The notes beneath the pieces are model-generated. The model made no database searches. It had not been told where the DNA came from and saw only the letters and a program-made list of their open reading frames with translations. A stretch of 64,000 nucleotides of DNA. Source: Rosa chinensis. Lineage: Eukaryota > Streptophyta > Magnoliopsida > Rosales > Rosaceae. The position numbers and the translations under genes are program-made. The stretch is taken from assembly GCF_002994745.2 (NCBI RefSeq), contig NC_037092.1, positions 17,847,501 to 17,911,500 on the forward strand, read 5' to 3'. Positions 1 to 11,995 of this stretch are shown one piece after another; within the stretch, counting starts at the first letter, position 1; the number at the start of each line of letters is the position of its first letter.

Positions 1-48
1 TTCATTGCTCACTCTAATTTTGGTAAGTTGTGTATATAGGTTCAACAG

Positions 49-762
49 ATGCAAGTTGAGGGTTCAACAGAAGATGTTGAATCCTTACTATACTTGGCCA
101 GTGGACCTCAACGTGAAGTGGCACGATATAGTGGGTGTATCGTCAATGGCATAAGGTTTCATACTCAGAAACGCGATGCAAATAAAAAAACTCAAAACTA
201 TGGAGTGGTAGTCAAAGGAGAGCATCGTGGTAAAAGTATCGACTTTTATGGTGTTTTGAAAGATATAATTGTGTTATCATACCTTGGAAATAATCAGGTG
301 GTCGTTTTCAAATGTGATTGGCTGGATCTCAATGCAAGAAGGGGAATTCAAGTTGATGAGAACCAGTTTACAAGTGTTAATTTTACCAAAAAATGGTATA
401 TGAATGATCCATTTGCATTAGCATGTCAAACACAGCAGGTATACTATTTGAAAGATACAAAGCATGGTAGTAATTGGCGTGTTGTAGAAAGGTCGCAGCC
501 TAGAGGGATGTATGATTTTACAGAAAAAGAAACTGAAGTGGGTGATTCATTAGAGGAGGTAGAAGATCCATATCAGCAAGAGTCACATGGGTATGTCGAT
601 TCAGTTGAAGTTAATGTTGGAGAGACGTCATTACATAGAGATGACATGGATATGATCGTTGTTGATTTGAATGCTAAAGATAGTGATGCAGAAGATGACG
701 ACTTTAATGATGAAGATAATGAGTTGATGTCTTATGATGATATCGAGGATGACTCTACGTGA
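49..762 (+). CDS. TNP2-type CACTA transposase, C-terminal exon (DUF4216)
   Basis: This is the last exon of the CACTA transposase gene; earlier exons lie outside the window. The region around residues 55-140 has the DUF4216 pattern: YGVVVKGEHRGKSIDFYGVL, then a stretch ending VVVFKCDWLD, then a segment around NDPFALACQTQQVYYLKD. DUF4216 normally follows the catalytic Transposase_21 domain and DUF4218. The C-terminal 80 residues are rich in Asp and Glu. A possible splice acceptor (TATAG) lies just upstream, so translation probably enters from an upstream exon and the ATG at 49 may not be a true start. No stop interrupts the visible part, which ends with TGA. Confidence 0.8.
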   Translation: MQVEGSTEDVESLLYLASGPQREVARYSGCIVNGIRFHTQKRDANKKTQNYGVVVKGEHRGKSIDFYGVLKDIIVLSYLGNNQVVVFKCDWLDLNARRGIQVDENQFTSVNFTKKWYMNDPFALACQTQQVYYLKDTKHGSNWRVVERSQPRGMYDFTEKETEVGDSLEEVEDPYQQESHGYVDSVEVNVGETSLHRDDMDMIVVDLNAKDSDAEDDDFNDEDNELMSYDDIEDDST

Positions 763-1002
763 TAGAATCCATGCATATTCTATTCCACAATTTTATATTG
801 TCATGATTTTATCATATGTATGTCAATGTCATACAAAGCTTGGGTTTTCAATTCTAACTTCCAAGTTCATTTTGATACTAGTTCATTAGTTTGTTTAATG
901 CATAGGATAAATATATTTATTTTGTTGTATAAGGTAAGCATTAAAACAATTACTTCAAGAGATTTAGAGTCATGCTAATAGCTCTTTTTTTTCATGACAG
1001 GT

Positions 1003-1041
<39 letters not shown>

Positions 1042-1043
1042 TT

Positions 1044-3120
1044 ATGGCTAATGGTAGACAAGGTCCAAGGTTTCTACATCAATTGCGGACAAAAGCACTG
1101 CCACAGCACCAAATGCGATCATCTACTCAAAAGATTTCAAAGCTTGCAAAGTCTTTAAGTAAGCCTACAACACCAGCACAAGCACCGGCAGCCCCATTGC
1201 ACTCATCAGTAGAGCAGATTATCACTTCCATTCCTACTCATGTTCCAAAACATCATTGTCCACCTCAAGTTCAATCATCACCACTTATGCGAATGCTAAG
1301 ATCAGCTTCTGTTAAGCAAGGGTCAACTTCTATTAACCAAGGATCAACTTCTATTCAACAAGAATCAACTTCAACTGCAAATGCCACACAGCCTACTCAA
1401 GTTGCTTGTTCCCCCACGGTAGAAGAGGGCACTAATACTAATAGTAAGTAATGAAACAAATTGTACATAATATGATTAGTAAGTAAAACAAAAATAATTT
1501 GTCAACTGAGCTTTGATAATTTAATGGTATAAATGTATTTTAAATTATTGCTTTATATGATCAGTTTGATAATTCATGTAGGCAGTGCAGTTCGCAAGAA
1601 AGTACGTGGTGAGACTCGATGTCTTGAGCTATCCAAGAGGAAGCGTGATGGTGTTCAACTTGATATTGATATTCCAAAGCATACTATGAGAGCTGTAGGA
1701 ACAAATTGTCAATTCTGCATTACTGGTATGGGGTGCTTTGTTCGAAAAAATGTTCCATTGCAAATTAAGAAGTGGTCTGAGCTCTCAAGAGAAGATGTTG
1801 CTTTGCTAATTCGTCATGCCCGTGTAAGTACACCATTCCATTTTCTTCAAATATACTAGACCTAAATTATGTACAACAAATTATAGTCTATTACATGAAA
1901 TCTGCCTTGTTTGCTAATATGTCATCATCATATGATATTAGGAAAAATTCAAGTTGAGCAATGAGTCTCATGTGGATGAGGCAATTGAGAAACATATGAT
2001 GAGATATTTTACCACTTGGCGCTATAATTTGCGTAAGAAATTTCTGAAATATGACTCAATAGAGGAAGCTGTAGAAAATCGACCTGAAGATGTGGAAGAG
2101 GAAGATTGGAACTATTTGATTGCAAATCTGTGGCAAGATGGAAAGTGGCTGGTTAGAATTCTTTCAATAATGTTTATTTTTTAAGGCCCCAATTAGTAAT
2201 TTTTTTTTCATCTATAGTTGTACTTGCTATAGATTGTGAAGTTTGTGATTTGATTTTTATACAGGAAACAAGTGAAAAAAACAAGAAAAACAGAGATAAG
2301 TTGGAGATAACACATTGTGCAGGGACAAAGGCATTTAGTCGCCTTAGAACTGAAAATGTAAGCTTCAATTTCAGTTTTTTTTGTTGTTAAGGCATGTTCA
2401 ACTATGAGAGGTGTATATGACAAATATTTTGGGTTGTGATTAAACTTAAATAGCGAAATCCTGAGAATGGAGAGGAAGTTGGTCGTATTGACCTTTTCAA
2501 GCTCACACGATATAGCGAAAAGAAATCTGCATGGGTTGGTGATACTGCAAAGAATGCTTTTGTGAGTTGCTATATTTTTTTATTTCAATTATTGCATTAT
2601 TGTAAAAATAACAGTACTTAAAAAATGGTCTATATATATATATATATACATGTCCACTCTTTTGTAGGAAGAGATGAAGAATCTACAAAACGTCCCACAA
2701 ATGAATGAAGAAACTGGTGAAATAATGACTGAAGATGAGATCTATGATAAAGTTCTTTCAAAAATTGTTGGTCCACCTCGATCAGGCTATATACGCGGCT
2801 TAGGAGCTGGGCCAAAGCCTAAAAGATCTAAACTTGCAGCAAATGATGCTCAACTGAGGGAGGCAAATCAAAGGGCAGATCAAGCAGAAAGACGAGCAAT
2901 GCAGCTTGTAGAGGAGTTGATGGCTGTGAAGTCTACTGCAGCTCAGCAAAATGAGGAGTTAAAGACAGTCAAAGCTGATGCAGCTCAGCAAAATGAAGAG
3001 TTAAAGGCAGTAAAGGCTAGAGCTACTCAACAAAATGAAGAGTTAGAGGCACTAAAGGCAAGACAAAATCAGACTGACACACTTTTACTTAAATTGATGG
3101 CACAATTATCCCAAAACTAG
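1044..3120 (+). CDS. TNPA-like CACTA protein (plant transposase Ptta/En/Spm, Transposase_24 type), six exons
   Basis: I read six exons, 1044-1443, 1582-1823, 1942-2151, 2265-2357, 2454-2561 and 2668-3120, all with GT/AG borders and consistent phase, giving about 501 residues. The N-terminus is low in complexity (Ser, Thr, Gln, Pro). The middle carries the family pattern: VRKKVRGETRC, then KWSELSREDVALLI, then KNKKNRDKLEI and HCAGTKAF. The end (about 2830-3110) is a coiled coil with three or four copies of an AAQQNEELKAVKA-like 14-residue repeat. In En/Spm, TNPA binds subterminal repeats, and such an array follows at 3560-3988. The reading frame is open, so the gene may be functional. The start is the ATG after a TA microsatellite; an in-frame upstream ATG at 972 is the alternative. 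Confidence 0.8.
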
Positions 3121-3559
3121 AGGTATGCATACATGAGTCATTGAGCTGTTGCATTTATATTATATTATGGAAACATAATATAGTGTATGTAGTGAATACT
3201 AGGCCTTTTTAGATGCAACTCTTACTACATTAGGATGAAGGTTATAACTTGTTATATATGTCTTGTTATATTGCAGATTTGGTCTAAGCTTCAAAAAGTA
3301 CGTACATCTTGCAAACTCTCATTCAAGGCTCATTGAACTTCTAGAAAGACTTGAACGTATTTTTGTCTATTTTGAAATTGTTATCAAAGATGGATATTAA
3401 CATCTCTATATTTTGGATTTGCGAATGTAGTATTTCAAGATAGAGATATTGATAATTGGTTTTAGAGTACATTTCACTTTCTGGTGTTGGACTATATATT
3501 GAATGCTACTTTTAGCAGGTTATTGCATGAAAAAATGTACATTGTCTCCATTTTGAAAA

Positions 3560-3988
3560 TGTAGTGACACACTTAATGTCAAGTTTGTTGGTTATTAACA
3601 TCAAACTTAACAACCTAGAATGATTGCCAATTTAGTTACCAAATTATTAGTGACCTAGTAATATGGTCACTAAAATTATTCAATTTAGTGACCATTGGTA
3701 TTACAATTTAGTGATGAACATGTAGGTCACTAATGTCATTATCATTTGTGACCATATAATCATGGTCACTAAAGACATTTTAAATTAGTGACCAAATATT
3801 GTGGTCATTGAAGACATTTCGAATTAGTGACCAACTTACAATTGTTGGTCACTAAATAGAATCAGTGAGGGACCTATAGTGACCACCTAGTGACCACCCG
3901 AATTTGGTCACTAACCATATTTAGTGACCAAATTTGATAGATTTAATGACCAATGCAGTGGTCACTAATACCCAGATTTGTTGTAGTG
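3560..3988 (+). repeat. CACTA subterminal repeat array and 3' terminus
   Basis: A short motif, TTAGTGACC or its complement GGTCACTAA, recurs about fifteen times in both orientations between 3640 and 3970 and stops just before the terminal TTGTAGTG. Such arrays are the binding sites of TNPA-type proteins in CACTA elements. The motif starts with the same TAGTG as the element end. Confidence 0.8.
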
Positions 3989-4980
3989 TGATATGATTGA
4001 GAATGGATTGGTGATTTTTGGAGTTGTATTTTGAGTACATATTTACACAATAATAGTACGTATCATGGAATTATTGATCCTATTGTGTGAAAGAATATTG
4101 TTGTACTCGATTATGGATTTAGGGTCAATGGAGTGACTGGTATGAGGGAATCGGATGCTCTAATCCTAGGTGGATGACGAGCTACGATTGGTTGAGTATA
4201 ATAGAGGCCACGACCCTTATCGGGTGACGGGCTAAGTTGAGTATGCATATCGGATGCTCTAATCTTAGGTGGATGACGGGCTACGATTATTTGAGTATGC
4301 GTATCGGATGTTCTAACCTATATTGATGAACTACAATATTGACAATCATGTCGGATGCCATAACCTAGGCCAGGTGATGGGCTACGATTCAGTTAGAGCT
4401 CTAGTCTGTCAGTCACTGTTTTTTTCTAAATACGACTTCGGGGTTTTGAGAAGAAAGATGTGAGCTTAGCCCCTAAATAAATTTTGGGTGATTTAGAGTT
4501 GATGATTTTAGTGACTGATTTTGGGATTGTGGATTTCTTTGTGGATGTTGAGATTGTTGTTTGTTTACTTGAGTTAAAAGAATTGTGATATAATAAATCA
4601 ACCGTTCATTCTTGTTTACTCATACGAGCTTTGCAAAAAGCTTACCGGGTTTTGTGTTGTTGCAATCCCGGTACACTATTCAAACGGTGTAGCGGGCAAT
4701 CCTACAGGTCAGGAGAATCAGGAAGGAGATCGAGCTGTGTAGAGTAGCTGCATTGTGATATTCTGAATTTCTATTGTGAGGTTTGTTATGCTCAATTAGG
4801 GCTTTACAATTTCACCTTGTAGGAGTGAGTTGTAATAATTAACTCGAGGTTTTTGAGATTTGGAATTTGAGTGGCGTGTGGTATGGTTGTTTATGAAAAA
4901 AAGTCAGAACGTTTATTTGATTAAGTTGTTTAATTCATGTTTCGGATTTGAATTTGTTATTCAAAATTCGAGGCGTGACA
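3989..4980 (+). mobile_element. 3' fragment of a long LTR (same family as 41089-43891 and 49495-52375)
   Basis: The last 400 bases match the ends of the two long LTRs further on: an ACTCATACGAGCTTTG-like stretch, a CTTACCGGGTTT segment, CACTATTCAA, and the terminal GGCGTGACA at 4972-4980. The final 45 bases are closest to the reverse complement of 41089-41135. About 4140-4400 holds four degenerate copies of a unit with ATCGGATGCTCTAA and GATGACGGGCTACGATT. The 5' part is missing because the CACTA element abuts it. Confidence 0.7.
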
Positions 4981-5008
4981 CAAAATCTCAAATGCACCAT
5001 TATAATAA

Positions 5009-5380
5009 GGGACAATATCATAAATGGTCACTTAACTTTTATCTGTTCAACACTTTGGTTACTTACTTTTTAAATATGTCACTTTTGTCACTCAATTTTA
5101 ACTCTATTATTCACTTTACTCACTCCGTTAATTTTTTCATTAAAATTTTTTATTTGCCACAATATAAAGGATATTTTCGTCTAACCAATTGTGGAAAATT
5201 GAGAAATTTGAATTGGAATGATTGGAAGATGTGACTAAAGTGAGACAAAATGCTCATTCGGTGACTAAAGTGATTGACAAAGTAATAGTTGTCTGACTAA
5301 AGTGATATGTTTGAAAATTGAGTGACCGAAGGGATATGTCGAATGAGTCATAGTTAAGTGACAATTTGTGCAATTCTCCC
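5009..5380. mobile_element. Mutator-like MITE with 9-bp target-site duplication
   Basis: TTATAATAA occurs at 5000-5008 and again at 5381-5389, directly flanking the element. The ends are inverted: GGGACAATATCATAAATGG on the left, and GGGAGAATTGCACAAATTG as the complement of the right end, followed on both sides by GTCACTTAACT and then imperfectly paired stretches. There is no coding capacity; the longer open frame here is accidental. Length 372 bp. Confidence 0.85.
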
Positions 5381-5755
5381 TTATAATAAGTTGTTATATA
5401 AAAAAAAAATCATCATTCAAGGAATTTAATATTAAGGGTAGAACAGGATGGCAGTCATCAATACCCTCTGCTGAGTCAATATGCAAAAAAAGAAAAATAA
5501 TCCTATGTGGCAGGTGAATTATTGGACCGCAATTAGAAAAAAAATACGTGTGGATTACATCTAATATAAGACATCAATTTTGGACTTGAAATGAATTAAC
5601 TCAAGTTTTAATGAACGGATGAGATTACAAGTCAAGGAAGGTGTAGTGCCGACATAGATAATTTATGTCTATCTAATTTTTATTAAACGGATGAGATTAG
5701 AAGTCAAGAAAAGTGTACCGAGGAGAGACAATAGCTTAGGCATGGCATATGCAAC

Positions 5756-6313
5756 TAGGGATGGCAATGGGGCGGGTTGGGGATGGGGATCACAATACCA
5801 TCCCCATCCCCGGGGTCATTTTCTACCCCCATCCCCGCCCCAATCCCCAATAAAAATATATTGGGGATTCCCCGTCCCCATCCCTATTGGGGACTAAACC
5901 TCCAAACCCGCCCCAAATCCCCAATAAGAATTTAATAAATAAAATAATTTTTTCTCATATTGCCTTTTATAAAATCAAAATCTACAACAAATAAATTTAA
6001 AATATGATTAAATTCATAAATCATAATTCAGTGAGTGCAAAAGTCAAAACACCATTAAAGTAAAGTAGTAAATGTATATATTTGTGATTTATATTATAAA
6101 AAATAAATTAATATATATATAAGTTAAATATATGTATATATTATTGGGGCGGGTTTGGGGATGGGGATCACAATACCATCCCCGCCCCATCCCCATTCTT
6201 AGATAGCGGGGATTGGGGATCCCCATCCCCATTCCCCATCTGTCCCCGAATTCTCCCTCCATTGGCGGGTATCCAATGGAGCTCCGCCCCGCTGGAGATT
6301 TTTGCCATCCCTA
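5756..6313. mobile_element. Non-autonomous hAT element with 8-bp target-site duplication
   Basis: TATGCAAC flanks the element at 5748-5755 and 6314-6321. The terminal inverted repeat is TAGGGATGGCAA, a classical plant hAT terminus related to that of Ac. Just inside both ends lie G-rich/C-rich blocks with repeated GGGGATGGGGAT or CCCCATCCCC, so the ends can fold back. The centre is AT-rich and non-coding. Length 558 bp. Confidence 0.9.
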
Positions 6314-6321
6314 TATGCAAC

Positions 6322-7228
6322 ACGTCCCTGTTGCCCCTTTTTTGTTTATTTTTTATTTTATTTTTACCGTTTTATCCCTATCCCAACCAATTTCGTTATT
6401 AATTGTTAGTCAAGCATCAATTCTCCTTGTCATTATCTATTCAAAAAAAAAAAAAAAAAATCTCCATGTCATTAAATGAAAAAGACGAGATCAGTACGCA
6501 GTCTCTCTCTATGGTTTGAGCTGCACATTGCAGATGTTGTTTGACTTGATGAGCGTGGTTGGAGATTTTTTTCAACTTTTATCTAAATTTTGTCTAAAAG
6601 CTCAAATATAAAATCCATTAGATGTCCTCTTACGAGTAAATCTTCATTTCCTTTCACTATATGAACACACAAGCAAAGATTTTGTGGATCAACATGCGTC
6701 TTCGATGATTAGTATTATCAATTGTTTGATGCGAGGATTGACTGGTTCTTTCAGACACGTCCATGACCCTGAAAGATTCGTTTCTGATGTCAATTTTTGA
6801 ATCAATATAACCCAACAGACACGCTCATTTTAAGGCCACAAAAATTGAAGAGTTGATTGTGCAACTTGTACGCCATAATTCATAGATTCTTAGCCATTCT
6901 CATATGAAGGAAACTCCCATTGAACACCAATAAAGGCCGACTGCTATCACTTTTATTCCATATGCAAACAAAAGATGCAGACTTTCCAATTTTAACTTCA
7001 AAGATAACATACAAAGACTCACACAAAGACTAGGACTCAAGTAAATGAAACACTCCAGAGTCTCCCCCAATCAACCAAGACCATCATAGTTATGAAAGCA
7101 AATGTATACAGAATTTTCAACTCTGAACTGTAACATTGCAGAACAATAGCTAATGCAACCAATGTAGAATACTTATAAATAAATCCTGAAGTACTAAAAC
7201 TTTTTATACAGCTAACACATACAAAACC
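6322..7228 (+). promoter_or_regulatory. 5' flank and core promoter of the LRR receptor-like kinase gene
   Basis: There is no gene here. A TATA box, TATAAATA, lies at 7174-7181, about 48 bases before the kinase ATG, implying a short leader. The stretch 6930-7120 resembles sequence near 56300-56520, where no kinase gene follows. An A-tract lies at 6440-6460. Confidence 0.6.
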
Positions 7229-10200
7229 ATGAGAATCATGACAATATCAGATTTTTATGGTAAAGCTTGCTTTCTAGCTTGTGTCATCTTGTATGTTCAG
7301 CTAGTTTCATCACCAAACAGTGTTTTTGCTTCTGCTAGTTCAACTGAAGCAGAGGCTCTTCTCAAATGGAAAGCCAGCTTTCAAAACCAAACCCAGAATA
7401 ATCTGACCTCATGGACTTACTTTCCTAGTAATTCCACCAGTCCGAAAGCAAATGCAAGCCCATGCAATGTTTGGACTGGAATTTCATGCAACATTGCTGG
7501 AAGTGTCAACAGGATAAACCTCACAAATTCTGGTATACAAGGTACGCTGCATGAATTTCCATTCCTGTCCTTACCCAATCTTGAATATATTGACCTCAGC
7601 TTGAATGAACTCTTTGACGCCATCCCACCTCAGATTAGTTCTCTCTCCAAACTCATCTATTTTGATCTATCTTATAATCTGTTGACTGGGATAATCCCTC
7701 CAGAAATTTGTCTTCTCTCAAATCTTCAGGTCTTGCACCTAAATGAAAACCAGTTAAATGGCTCAATTCCTCAAGAGATAGGTCAGCTTAAGTTTCTTTA
7801 CGAGCTTGATCTTTACAGTAACTACCTAGAAGGTCCAATTCCTGCTTCTCTAGGTAATTTGATCAACCTGGCTTCTTTGGCTCTCAATGACAATCAACTT
7901 TCTGGGAAAATCCCCCTAGAAATTGGTCTTCTCGCAAATCTTCAGGTCTTGCACCTAAATGAAAACCAGTTAAATGGCTCAATTCCACAAGAGATCGGTC
8001 AGCTTAAGTTTCTTTACGAGCTTTATCTTTACCTCAATTACCTAGATGGTCCAATTCCTGCTTCTCTAGGTAATTTGATGAACCTGGCTTCTTTGGCTCT
8101 CAATGACAATCAACTTTCTGGTTCCATTCCTCTAGAGATTGGAAACCTTTCAAATTTGGTTGATATGGAAATGGGTAACAACCGTTTAACGGGTCCAATC
8201 CCTCCAAATTTTGGAAGCCTAAAAGACCTGGCGTATTTGCATCTTTATCACAATCAACTTTCTGGTTCCATTCCTCCAGAGATAGGAAACCTTTCAAATT
8301 CGATTGAAATAGGAATGGGTTACAACCACTTAGCAGGTCCAATCCCTCCAAATTTTGGAAGCTTAAAAAGCCTAACTGTGTTGCACTTGCACATGAATAA
8401 TCTTTCTGGTTCAATACCAACATCTTTAGGTGATATGACAAACCTCGAGTCTCTCTTTCTCTATGAAAATCAACTTTCTGGTGCCATTCCTATAGAGATA
8501 GGTAACTTGAAAGCCATGGTAGATTTAGAGTTGAGCACAAATCACCTCAATGGCTCCATTCCTATATCATTCGGTGAGTTGAGAAACTTGGAAACCTTAT
8601 TCCTTCGTGAAAACCAACTTTCTGGATCCATCCCCAAAGAAATAGGGAATCTCATGAAGTTGAGTACATTGGAATTGGATACTAACCAACTCTCTGGTTA
8701 TTTGCCCCAAAATATTTGCCGCGGCGGATTACTAGAAAACTTTACAGCATACAGCAACCATTTGACAGGTCCACTCCCCAAAAGCTTGAAAACTTGCAAG
8801 AGCTTAGTTAGATTCCTTCTTCATGGGAACCATCTGACTGGCAATATATCTGAAGAATTTGGTGCCTATCCAAATCTTCAATATATAGACCTAAGCCACA
8901 ACAATTTCTACGGTGATATCTCACCTGTCTGGGGGGAATGTTCGCGATTAGGAACTCTCCGAGTTGCGGGCAACAACCTGAGTGGTAGCATTCCACCTGA
9001 GATTGGAAATGCAACCCAAATTCATGTACTCGATCTTTCTTCAAATTGTTTAGTTGGTGTGGTTCCAAATGAGATTGGGAGATTAACTTCTTTGGTGAAT
9101 CTGATTTTGAATGGTAATCAACTTTGGGGTCGGATACCCTCAGAATTTAGATCATTGAAGGATCTTGAATATCTTGACCTGTCAACGAACAAATTCAATG
9201 AGTCAATTCCAAGCACTTTAGGTGACTTGTCCAGTTTACACTACTTGAACTTGAGCAACAACCAGTTCAGCAAAAAAATTCCATTTCAATTGGGGAATTT
9301 AGTCCACCTGTCTCAGCTAGACTTAAGTCATAATTCATTGGAGCATCAGATACCATCAGAAATGAGCCAAATGCAAAGCTTAGAGATTCTGAATCTTTCC
9401 CACAATAATCTTTCTGGTTCCATACCCAAAAAATTTGAACAAATGCATAGCTGGGTTCAAATCGACATATCCTACAACCAGTTGCAGGGTCCCGTCCCCA
9501 ACAACAAAGCATTTCAAGATGCTCCTTTGGAAGGCAATGAAGGATTGTGTGGCAATATTGCAGGACTTCAACCCTGCACTATTCCCTTCACGGAGAATAA
9601 GCATGCCTCAAAAAAAGATCGAAGACTGGTGCTTATAATTGTTTTCCCTGTTTTGGGGACACTTTTACTTGCCTTCCTAGCAATTTCCTTGGTTAGAAAA
9701 AGAAGAAACAAAGAGCAGGATACAAAGCAGAGCAATGTGGAGCTCAGAGAAGTTTTTTCCATATCTGAATTTGATGGAAGAAGAATGTATGACGAAATCA
9801 TCAAGGCAACCAATGATTTTGATGTCCTATATTGCATCGGAAAGGGAGGATCCGGAAGTGTCTACAAGGCAAAGCTGCTATCAGGTAGCATAGTTGCAGT
9901 GAAGAAACTCCACTCAATACTTGATGGTGAGGAGTCGTCTCAGAAGGAATTCCTTAACGAAATAAAGGCGCTAATAGAAATACGACACCGGAACATTGTG
10001 AAACTTCGTGGTTTCTGTTCACACGCTCACCACTCGTTTTTGGTCTATGACTACCTAGAAAAAGGTAGCTTGGCTTCAATCTTGAGCAAAGAATATGAAG
10101 CTCAAAAGTTGGACTGGAGCACAAGGGTGAGGATTGTGAAAGGTGTAGCTCATGCCTTGTCTTATATGCATCATGATTGCTCACCACCTATAGTGCATCG

Positions 10201-10769
10201 AGACATATCAAGCAACAACATTTTGCTTAATTACGAATATGAGCCTTGTGTTTCAGACTTTGGCACTGCTAAGCTTCTAAATGCAGACTCATCAAATTGG
10301 ACTGCCCGTGCAGGCACATATGGATATATAGCACCAGGTAAATTAGTTAAAACATGTTTCCTAAATTTTATACTTTAGCCTATATATACATTTTTATATA
10401 TGGACGTACATTATGTATTTGGCAGAGCTGGCATACACAATGAAGGTAACTGAGAAATGCGATGTTTATGGCTTTGGAGTGCTGGCACTGGAAGTGATAA
10501 TGGGGAAGCTGGGTGAAGTCATTTCCTCTTTCTCGTCTTCATCCTCCAATGGAGGCAAATTGCTGAAGGATGTATTGGACCAACGCCTCCCCGCTCCCAC
10601 ACCTCATGTTCATGATGAATTGGTAACCATTGCAAGCCTAGCAATTGCATGCAAACATCCCCACCCACAATCCAGGCCAACAATGCACAAGGTTTCTCAG
10701 GTCTTATCATCCCAGCCTGCAAGTTCCTCAGGACAACCAGAGATTACACTTGCGCAACTCATTAGTTAA
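7229..10769 (+). CDS. LRR receptor-like kinase, MIK2/At4g08850-like, two exons
   Basis: Exons 7229-10337 and 10426-10769 join in phase through GT/AG borders to give 1150 residues, a normal length for this group. Order: signal peptide (about 1-36), N-terminal LRR cap with C79-C87 (CNVWTGISC), some 27 LRRs of 24 residues (about 100-770) with the plant LxGxIP signature, a transmembrane helix near 800-822 followed by RKRRNK, and a Ser/Thr kinase domain from about 860. The glycine loop [16 protein letters not shown] lysine, HRDISSNN and DFG motifs are all present, so it should be an active RD kinase at the plasma membrane. The intron splits the codon after GYIAP, inside the kinase activation segment. 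MIK2 of Arabidopsis senses secreted SCOOP peptides in immunity; a similar role here is inference. No inactivating change is visible. Confidence 0.93.
7699..8130 (+). repeat. 216-bp tandem duplication inside the LRR domain
   Basis: The stretch 7699-7914 is repeated almost exactly at 7915-8130. The shift is 216 bp, which is 72 residues or three LRR units, so the frame is preserved. The block [20 protein letters not shown] is identical in both copies. The few differences include DLYSNYLEG versus YLYLNYLDG. Confidence 0.9.
8135..8422 (+). repeat. 144-bp tandem duplication inside the LRR domain
   Basis: The stretch starting at 8135 (EIGNLSN followed by a variable segment and [11 protein letters not shown]) recurs 144 bp later from 8279. 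The shift is 48 residues, two LRR units. The copies differ more than in the upstream 216-bp duplication, so it is probably older. Confidence 0.8.
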
Positions 10770-11257
10770 TTATCTAAATTGTGTGGCCTATGTCATAAAT
10801 AAGATTTACTGGGCATATTTATCCCCCATTCAACGAAAAGGAAACATCAGTCATGAGTTTCTTCCAGCTCACCGTAAATCAATATGAGCTAGCTTGGTTG
10901 TAAATCTCTTGTAATATAATTTATTGAGACAAGTTACCAGTTTTCACATGTGTAACAATGGCAACCCTCATTTAAAATTCAAAACAATTAGGATCATTCA
11001 GGCATGTATCGTCAAAGGTCATATGTATCGTCCACAAAATGGGCCGAACGATTAGGAACACTACTTGATGCGGCCACTTTCATTTGCAGATGCAGCGTAC
11101 TCATTTTTCCTTCTGCAATTAATGACAAGCACAACTTAGATTAACTATCAACTGTAGACACATAAAGTCATCAACCAAATACAACCATGTATGTGCCCAT
11201 ATCCCAGCTAACTAACACCTAAAAAACAGCACCGAACAAATATATACATATATAGGG
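10770..11257 (+). other. 3' flank of the kinase gene
   Basis: No gene is visible. AT-rich signals suitable for 3'-end formation, such as AATATAAT, occur near 10912-10920. The rest is unremarkable AT-rich intergenic DNA with no recognisable domain in any frame. Confidence 0.4.
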
Positions 11258-11957
11258 TATTTCTAGTGAGAGATCTATTTTTTTTTTGTCATTTTAAGGG
11301 ATTGATTTTTGACCAACTTTTCGATCACTTATCAACATCTCCACCGTTAAGTTGTTAGGTCTATATGAATAAATCAATTCTGAAAATTTTCAGCCAAATT
11401 GATAATCGTTAAGGCATACAAAACTGTGATTTACAATTATAAACATGAACAGTTCATGTTTGACAGATTTGGTTCGTCAATTGATTTATTCTACTTCGAT
11501 ATCTTAAAAGTCACCATTTGGCTGAAAATTTGCAAAAGTGATTTATTTATGGAGTTCTAAGAAGTGAACAGTCGAGATGACGATATGTGACCTAAAAGTT
11601 GATCCCATAAATGGTCACTTTTAGTGAGAGATATATTTTTTTTTTGCCATTTTAAGGGATCTCTTATTAGGCCAAATTTTGATCACATATTGGGATATCG
11701 ACTGTCCAGTTCTTAGGTCTATATGAGTATATCACTTTTGCAAATTTTCAGTCAAATTGATAACCGTTAAGGTATCGAACTAAATTAAATCAATGAACGA
11801 ATCAAATATGACCAACCTGAACCTTTCATGCTTATAATTGCAAATCACAGTTATGAATGTCTTAACGATCATCAATTTGGCTGAAAATTTACAAAATTGA
11901 TATACTTATATGTGTTTGTGTGTGTGTGTGTGTGTAGGGTTGTCCCACTAAGGGATC

Positions 11958-11995
<38 letters not shown>

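Larger units (their letters stand above)
1..3988 (+). mobile_element. CACTA (En/Spm) DNA transposon, 3' part
   Basis: The segment carries the usual CACTA gene order: the end of a TNP2-type transposase gene, then a separate TNPA-like gene, then a dense subterminal repeat array, then a terminus reading TTGTAGTG at 3981-3988, which is CACTACAA on the other strand. The 5' half lies outside the window, so the 3-bp target duplication cannot be tested. The sequence right after the terminus belongs to a different repeat, the long-LTR family ending at 4980, so the transposon appears to have inserted into that LTR. Confidence 0.85.

Noticed and set aside
5691..5897. 68-codon frame
   Set aside because: It crosses the border of the hAT element and is made of its GGGGATGGGG repeats.
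10519..10722. Minus-strand frame opposite kinase exon 2
   Set aside because: Shadow of the kinase coding sequence; no independent support.
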